A stretch of 64,000 nucleotides of DNA, from assembly GCA_012845835.1 (NCBI GenBank), contig JABAKD010000012.1, forward strand, positions 124,001-188,000. The letters run 5' to 3'. Under the pieces are notes generated by a model. The model did not search any database. It saw nothing but the letters and a program-made list of their open reading frames with translations, and was not told the DNA's origin. How positions within the stretch are numbered: position 1 is the stretch's first letter; each line of letters opens with the position of its first letter. The DNA is from Undaria pinnatifida (Eukaryota > Sar > Phaeophyceae > Laminariales > Alariaceae). Below are positions 58,700 through 64,000 of this stretch, piece after piece. A program made the translations under genes and the position numbers.

Positions 58700-60085
58700 A
58701 GTGGCCGTCGGTGTGCATCCACGTCCTCACTCCTCCCGCCTACTGGTGACACCAGGTATGTCTTTCTTCTTTCGGGTAGATCCGACCTAGGTCCCCTGCA
58801 CGAAATGACCTGTTTTCAGTGTTTTGCGTAGTTCTCGAGTGATTGGGTGGGGACACAGAGTGTCCCATGAGAGCCGGCCTATTGAGCAGGTCCTCGGCGA
58901 GTATTCACTTGTTAGCCGTCTCGTAGTTAGTAGAGACACAGCTTTAATATTCCACGAGCCCCGGATAGCAATTGAGAACAGCGGTGCATGGCCGTTACAT
59001 TTCCTGACTTCTACCGACGCCGAGTAGATGACGCCAATTTTTATCATACGAAAACGGCCAGTCATCTATCAAATCAGACAAATCCAGGCCTTTCAAGGCC
59101 ATAGTCCATTGAGGCCGTGTAAATACGTTTTCATTACCATCTATTCCGTCAACCCCCCCAGTATATCTCTAAGTTTTCCTCCCCATTCACCTTTTTTCGT
59201 AACGCTAACCTCTCCTTTTCTTAAATATTCGTTTCACTTCTGGTCTTGTACCCGCCAACTTCTCAGAAGACAGTACCTTTACTTGGTCTCCTTCTAACTC
59301 CTTCCATATTGTTGTCTTCGACTACGTTACCCCATCTTGTTGCAGCTCGCCCTTTGGACATTTTCCTCCCATACAGCCCTACTATCAGCTTATGGTTGGC
59401 AACCTCGTGTCTGGCACATGCCTTACCCTACACCTGGCATTGCCAGTTCAACTTTATCACGTCTTGTATTTTGTTGTAAGTGGAGAATCCTAGTCCTGCT
59501 CATAATACTGCGTTACTAGCATCCTAAGTACCATGGTATATTTTAGCTGCTGGTATGTGCACTGATTCCGGAAATTTTACGGACATCGCGTTGCCTTTCC
59601 ATACTTCTCCTGCATGCTCTAGGTTTGGTACAATCACATTCATCATAACACATATTTTAGTCATAGGGGTCAAGGTGCGATTCTGTTAGGATCGTATCCA
59701 TCTTCCCTTCTTGTGATTTACCATTTCCTATTAATTGCGCCATGTTGCATCCCAAAAGCAGTCCTTTGAGATCTCGACGCCAAGGTGCATATATATTCTG
59801 GTCTAGCGATCGGAATTTTCACCTTCTTCCCCTCTTCCATTTGATTGGAGTGTCGGATTCATCTTATCTTCGTTACATACACTACTGCGCACTAATTTAG
59901 CGTTCGCGATGGCACTCTCCATTTCCTACTATGCTCTAGTGCATTCTCTGTATGTTCCTGCAATCCTTGAAGTGTTTCTGAGATCCCCGCGAAATCATCC
60001 GCATATATCAACCCCGACACCGCATTGTGACTCCTTGAGTCGAAGCCGCAAATCACTTTGCGGCTTCGACTGCTACTATCATGTC
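58700..60085 (-). pseudogene. LINE reverse-transcriptase remnant (U3)
   Basis: Same remnant, with YADD at 60005-59994. Additional one-base indels throughout break the pieces further. Confidence 0.78.
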
Positions 60086-61021
60086 ATGATTAGGTATAGC
60101 ATACCTTGGATAGATGGGTGATAGTGTTGAGCATATCCCGGTCCAACTCCGTGTAAAACATAACACATTTATTTGGACGTTTCCCCGTCCAGCATAACGA
60201 CACTTCTCGCACATTCCGTCGTATGTTTTGATAAGTCTCCACATCTTGAATCCTCCCAATTTCCCAGATTCAGTGAAGGGCGCAGGAAATATGAGGCCGT
60301 CGATTTGGTACAACTAGCGATTTGTTAATGGCCAAACAGTTACTTGTTGTGCAGAAACGATTAGCCTGTGCTGCGCTGTGTGCTTGTTGGCGATGCCACG
60401 TTCTCATCGGCAGTACCGGGTGTAATCTGCGAAAAAAAGAAACACGGCCGAGAATCGACAATCAAATGAAGAAAGCAAAAATAATCATAGACTATACACA
60501 TACAACCCGGCATCTTGTACCTGATACTTTCCGCATGGTACCTAGTACTGAATGCTCGAAAGAAAGCACAGCCTAGCAGGTCACAGCACCGCACCCCAGG
60601 ACAAAGGCGAGGCACCGCACGGCACCGCCCGGCGCTGCGATTCGCTGCTGAGCTTTGTCCGGGCAAATGCGTGCGGGGAGTTTATATTTTGAGACGCAGC
60701 GCAAAATATCCTGTAGGAAATACCAACAAACCTGGTGGCGTGTAAATATCAGTACCGGCACCTGGTATGATATGATAATACCTCGAGTGGTGCCTGGCAT
60801 GTGTATGAAACGAGTATCTAGCGAAAATCACACAGCGCGGCACAGCACGTCAGAGCACCGCACAGTACCGGACCGCAGGACGTTCAACTTACACAAAAAA
60901 GGACGGGGCAAAATATCTCTAAAATAATCTAAATCGTATTGGCAGAAACTACATTTATTTTGAAGGAAGCAGCCGAAAAATGTCAAGAAGCAACTAACTG
61001 GAAAAACAAGCAACACAGACA

Positions 61022-61150
61022 TGTAGGATTATCCACTGTGAGTTACAGACTACAGAGTCACTGTTACTTTGTGATCCAGTGAATAGGCTGTCCGATTCTA
61101 AGCCTGGTGTGCGTGCGTTCGAATCCCGGTATCATCGGCGGGAAAAAATG
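61022..61150 (+). mobile_element. SINE-like copy a (U3)
   Basis: Counterpart of 17059-17178 with several substitutions not shared with U1/U2 (GTGAGTTACAGACTACAGAG). Confidence 0.55.
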
Positions 61151-61151
61151 C

Positions 61152-61701
61152 TATACAGTAGTTTGACTACGATATAAGAGACGGTTCGACAAGCCGAAAT
61201 ATATATCTTATATCCGGTTTTCTCTTAGTTCGGTTTAAGATATTGCAATGTTCCCCTACATCGAACGCACGTTATGAGATAATTTTATCTTATACCGTAG
61301 CCAAATTCATAACCACCGAAAACAAAAATTATATCTGCGCGCTCACGCTTGCCACGCTCTATGTATACCTATGCCCCTCCCCCCCCCGCGAAGAGCAGTT
61401 TTCCAAACGTATTTGACATGCATGGACACGAGTGTCTGATGCATATATGTACCCGTCCTCGAAATAACTAAAAAGTGGAAGGCTGCCCGCTGCACAGTGC
61501 ACGGCGTTTGGAGGCGTGTGCATGTGTTGTGTGCGCGGCACTACTTTCCCGAAAGCTTGATGCAACAAGAGAAACTGTCGGAGAATGAGACGAAAATTCT
61601 CCCATATCGGATTTTTCGTGACAATCCGATAGAGTTCTCTTGTATCCGAAATTTCTCTAATATCGACTATCTTATATCGTAGCCACTACCGGTACTGTAT
61701 A
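61152..61701. mobile_element. Mariner-like MITE (U3)
   Basis: Counterpart of 17188-17732. There is a 6-base insertion (ACCGGT) in the right terminal repeat. Confidence 0.68.
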
Positions 61702-61919
61702 GGATTATCCACTAGACCACAGAGTTACTGCGACTTTGTGGTCTAGTCGATAGATTCTCGGCTTCTGAGCCTGATGTGCCGGGCTTCGAATCTCGGTATC
61801 ATCGGAGGGGGGGGGCGGGGGGCGGGTGACACTCATAACAAAAGGAAACGGTGGGAATTCGAAGCAGCTGAACAATCGACTCTGTGGTCTAGTGGATAGA
61901 CTGTCCGCCTCTCTCTGAG
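61702..61919 (+). mobile_element. SINE-like copy b and 5' half of copy c (U3)
   Basis: Counterpart of 17733-17949. Box B of copy b is mutated (GCTTCGAATCT). Confidence 0.64.
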
Positions 61920-62756
61920 GGTGTGTCTCAACTTGTTCGTCGAAGGCCTTGTTGGAACGGTTGGAATGCAACGAGGCTGTTCGCATTCGTTCATTTCAGC
62001 CCGTGTGTGCCCAATCGATGTGAAACTAGTGAATTCTGGGCAAGAGACCCGAACAAATAATAGTGCAACGGACTTTTGCGGCGGGGCCGCGTGCAGCTCG
62101 ACTCTACGCCAGAGGTACCGTCAGGTGGGCAGCGATTGCTCCTGGCACAGAGAACAACATCACACCCATATAGATCTGAAGGCAAGCATCACAGACGACG
62201 GTGCTAACCATCCAAGTGGCACGATCGGGACCCATCTAGAAGTTGTGATATTGCCCTCGTGTCTCGAACGACCATCGGTGTCACACTTTTCCCAGAATAT
62301 ATATATCGCCAGAGCCTCGTTCGCAGCCCTGTGTTTTTGCTCGTCTTCGTGAGCCCCCTGGTTAGGCGATTGCGGTATCGCTTGGCTCCTGCCGCGGGCG
62401 AGCCCTACGGCGTCGACATACGCCCCACCCCGTGAGTCCTAAACCATCTAAAATGTGTACCCATACCCGCGTGGGCCTCAATCCTATGAAGAACCGATTC
62501 CAGCACCAATCAGTAATAAGACTAGTTAGCTGCTGTAAATCTCGTTCCAAGTCGTAGGCCGTTCTGTTTTGCTGAACAACATTAACTCTACTTTGTTACC
62601 TGGTACATATTACTTCTTCTTCCACACTATGACGGTCAAAGGGGTGGGAAAGCTAAGAATCTGTTCGAATTGATAACCAATCAACAGCAAGCAAAAATAC
62701 CTGTCGTTCCAGGTTCCAAGCGTTCCAATGCCTTTTGCGGGGAGCTAAGACACCCC
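61920..62756. mobile_element. hAT-like element (U3)
   Basis: Counterpart of 17950-18790, with the same CTGAG borders and an extra T in the interior frame as in U2. Confidence 0.65.
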
Positions 62757-63075
62757 CTGAGCCTGATATGCGCGGGTTCGAATCCCGATATCATCGGGGG
62801 GCGGGGGGCGGGTGGGGGGAGAGAAAGGATACACTCATAAAAGAAGGAGACGGTGGGAATATAACGAAGCAGATAGATGAAAAATCAAGAAACAACTGGA
62901 AAAACCAGCAAAAAAAGAAGTAAAAAGGGGGGAGCAAGAAACTGTCCCGCACAGGCAGCAAAAAGCGGCTAGTTTGTAGGAAGTTCAACTTACTACACAA
63001 GAAGGAAAGAAAAATCGCGAAAATCTTCCAAAATCGTGTTGAGGCAGAAAACAAACTTGAAGGAAACAGCTGAAC
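62757..63075 (+). mobile_element. SINE-like copy c, 3' half (U3)
   Basis: Counterpart of 18791-19110 with an intact B-box. Confidence 0.6.
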
Positions 63076-63816
63076 AGCCAAGCGAAACAATTGGGATAAC
63101 TATGGAACCTGGTCTCTCACGGGGTCCCGGTGTCGAAGAGGAGAGAGAGGGCGGTCCCGGAGTCTGGTACTCGTCGCAGAGCGGGAGTCGAAGCGGAGAG
63201 GGCGTCGCAGAGCTGGAGTCGAAGCGGAGAGGGCGTCGCGGTGCTGAGGTCCCTTGACGATCGTCCCCATAGCGGACCCACGCTGAAAACCTTTCTTTCT
63301 TGTACTGTAGCAAGGAGATGCTAAAGCTATTAATAAAGTGACGGTGGGCTTATTCCCTTCGTCATGCGGCGGGATCATCTTTCGGTGGCTGACCTTCCGG
63401 GGACGGGTCAACGCCGTCTATGACGGGTGACGCCGTTCGCGACCCGGGATCGACCCGGGATCGTGTATTGCCTGACCGGTGACGTGTCCTCTCGCGCATG
63501 TGTGTACGCGATCTACGATAGGTATCTACGACCCTGTCTTCCACGTAAACGAGCAGAAACAAAAGCAATAGGTGGATCGATAAATCAAAGAATAGCCCGA
63601 CCGAATTCCGCAAGTAATCGACGGAGGCGGTGTCCAAGTGGGACCTCCGGAGATGCCAGGGATGCACCAACCGAGCACTTTCAGCAGAAAGATGAAAATA
63701 ACTAGCTCCATGCAAAATGCGTAAGTGGCCGAGTGTATACAGGAGCAGTGCCACGGTAGTACAAATAGTGGTCTAGGAGCGCGAATAGAGGGATCTATCT
63801 GGGAACTGAACGAGGG

Positions 63817-63855
<39 letters not shown>
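63817..63855. repeat. (ACT)13 microsatellite (U3)
   Basis: Thirteen units, two more than in U1/U2. Confidence 0.95.
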
Positions 63856-64000
63856 GCTGTGGGAAGTTGAAATGAAGCAGAGAAGAACGTTTTTCTGCAA
63901 AATTATACTTGACCAAAGTTACTGGCGGTTTTCTGTTTTTTTGTATCCCCGTTACTTGCAGCGGTTCACCGCTACATGCCTAACGGAGACGACGGCGACG

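Larger units (their letters stand above)
42461..64000. repeat. Tandem macro-repeat unit U3 (21,540 bp seen, 3' end cut by window)
   Basis: Third copy in the same order and with the same insertions as U2. Base 64000 corresponds to about base 42003 of U2, so about 460 bp are missing at the edge and the array may continue. Two parts, about 43.99-44.35 kb and 49.7-60.3 kb, contain many single-base insertions and deletions against both other copies; outside them the unit is clean. Confidence 0.95.

Noticed and set aside
1-64000. rDNA array, CRISPR array or bacterial operon cluster
   Set aside because: No rRNA-like sequence, no regularly spaced short repeats with unique spacers, and gene structure with GT-AG introns and SINE/LINE remnants is eukaryotic.

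Overview
The window is eukaryotic nuclear DNA. Almost all of it is one long tandem repeat: about three head-to-tail copies of a 20-22 kb unit. With an arbitrary start at base 1, the units are U1 = 1-20484, U2 = 20485-42460 and U3 = 42461-64000, the last missing roughly its final 460 bp. Coding blocks carry GT-AG introns and long proline-rich linkers. The DNA is crowded with decayed mobile elements: a LINE reverse transcriptase, tRNA-derived SINE-like repeats, mariner-like and hAT-like non-autonomous elements, a foldback element and an ankyrin pseudogene. This mix resembles a stramenopile genome, possibly a brown alga. That is an inference from the LINE and ankyrin style, not a proven identification. 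There are no rRNA genes, CRISPR arrays or bacterial operons.

Layout, in U1 coordinates. 1-700: candidate 5' exons of a gene; in U2 and U3 one of them encodes a hydrophobic signal-anchor-like N-terminus. 2302-2589: possible proline-rich exon. 4612-8320: the best-supported gene, an unrecognised protein in at least three phase-0 exons, with a foldback element in its first intron and a (GGTC)n tract just after the stop. 9.4-9.9 kb: a decayed reading frame with an acidic tail. 10.1-10.9 kb: transposase-like remnant, minus strand. 11.2-12.3 kb: ankyrin-repeat pseudogene, minus strand. 12.5-12.9 kb: a MITE present only in U1. 13.6 kb: a hydrophobic candidate exon, minus strand. 14.4-14.7 kb: a 40-bp tandem repeat. 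14.8-16.1 kb: a LINE RT remnant. 17.0-19.1 kb: nested SINE, mariner-like MITE and hAT-like element. 19.2-20.5 kb: minisatellite and (ACT)n.

U2 and U3 share three segments that U1 lacks, of about 1.4 kb (poly-C rich), 293 bp and 205 bp. They lack the U1 MITE. U1 differs clearly from U2/U3 across about 0.7-13.2 kb, while the rest is almost identical in all three; other patches group U1 with U2 against U3. This mosaic indicates unequal exchange or gene conversion. The main gene is open in all recognised exons only in U1. U2 has a 1-bp frameshift in the first core exon. U3 has a frameshift in the last exon, inside a 10-kb block so rich in single-base indels that assembly error is a serious alternative.

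Most of the unit is non-coding or decayed. The most notable content is the macro-repeat itself, the orphan gene it carries, and a readable history of nested insertions given by empty and filled sites between copies.
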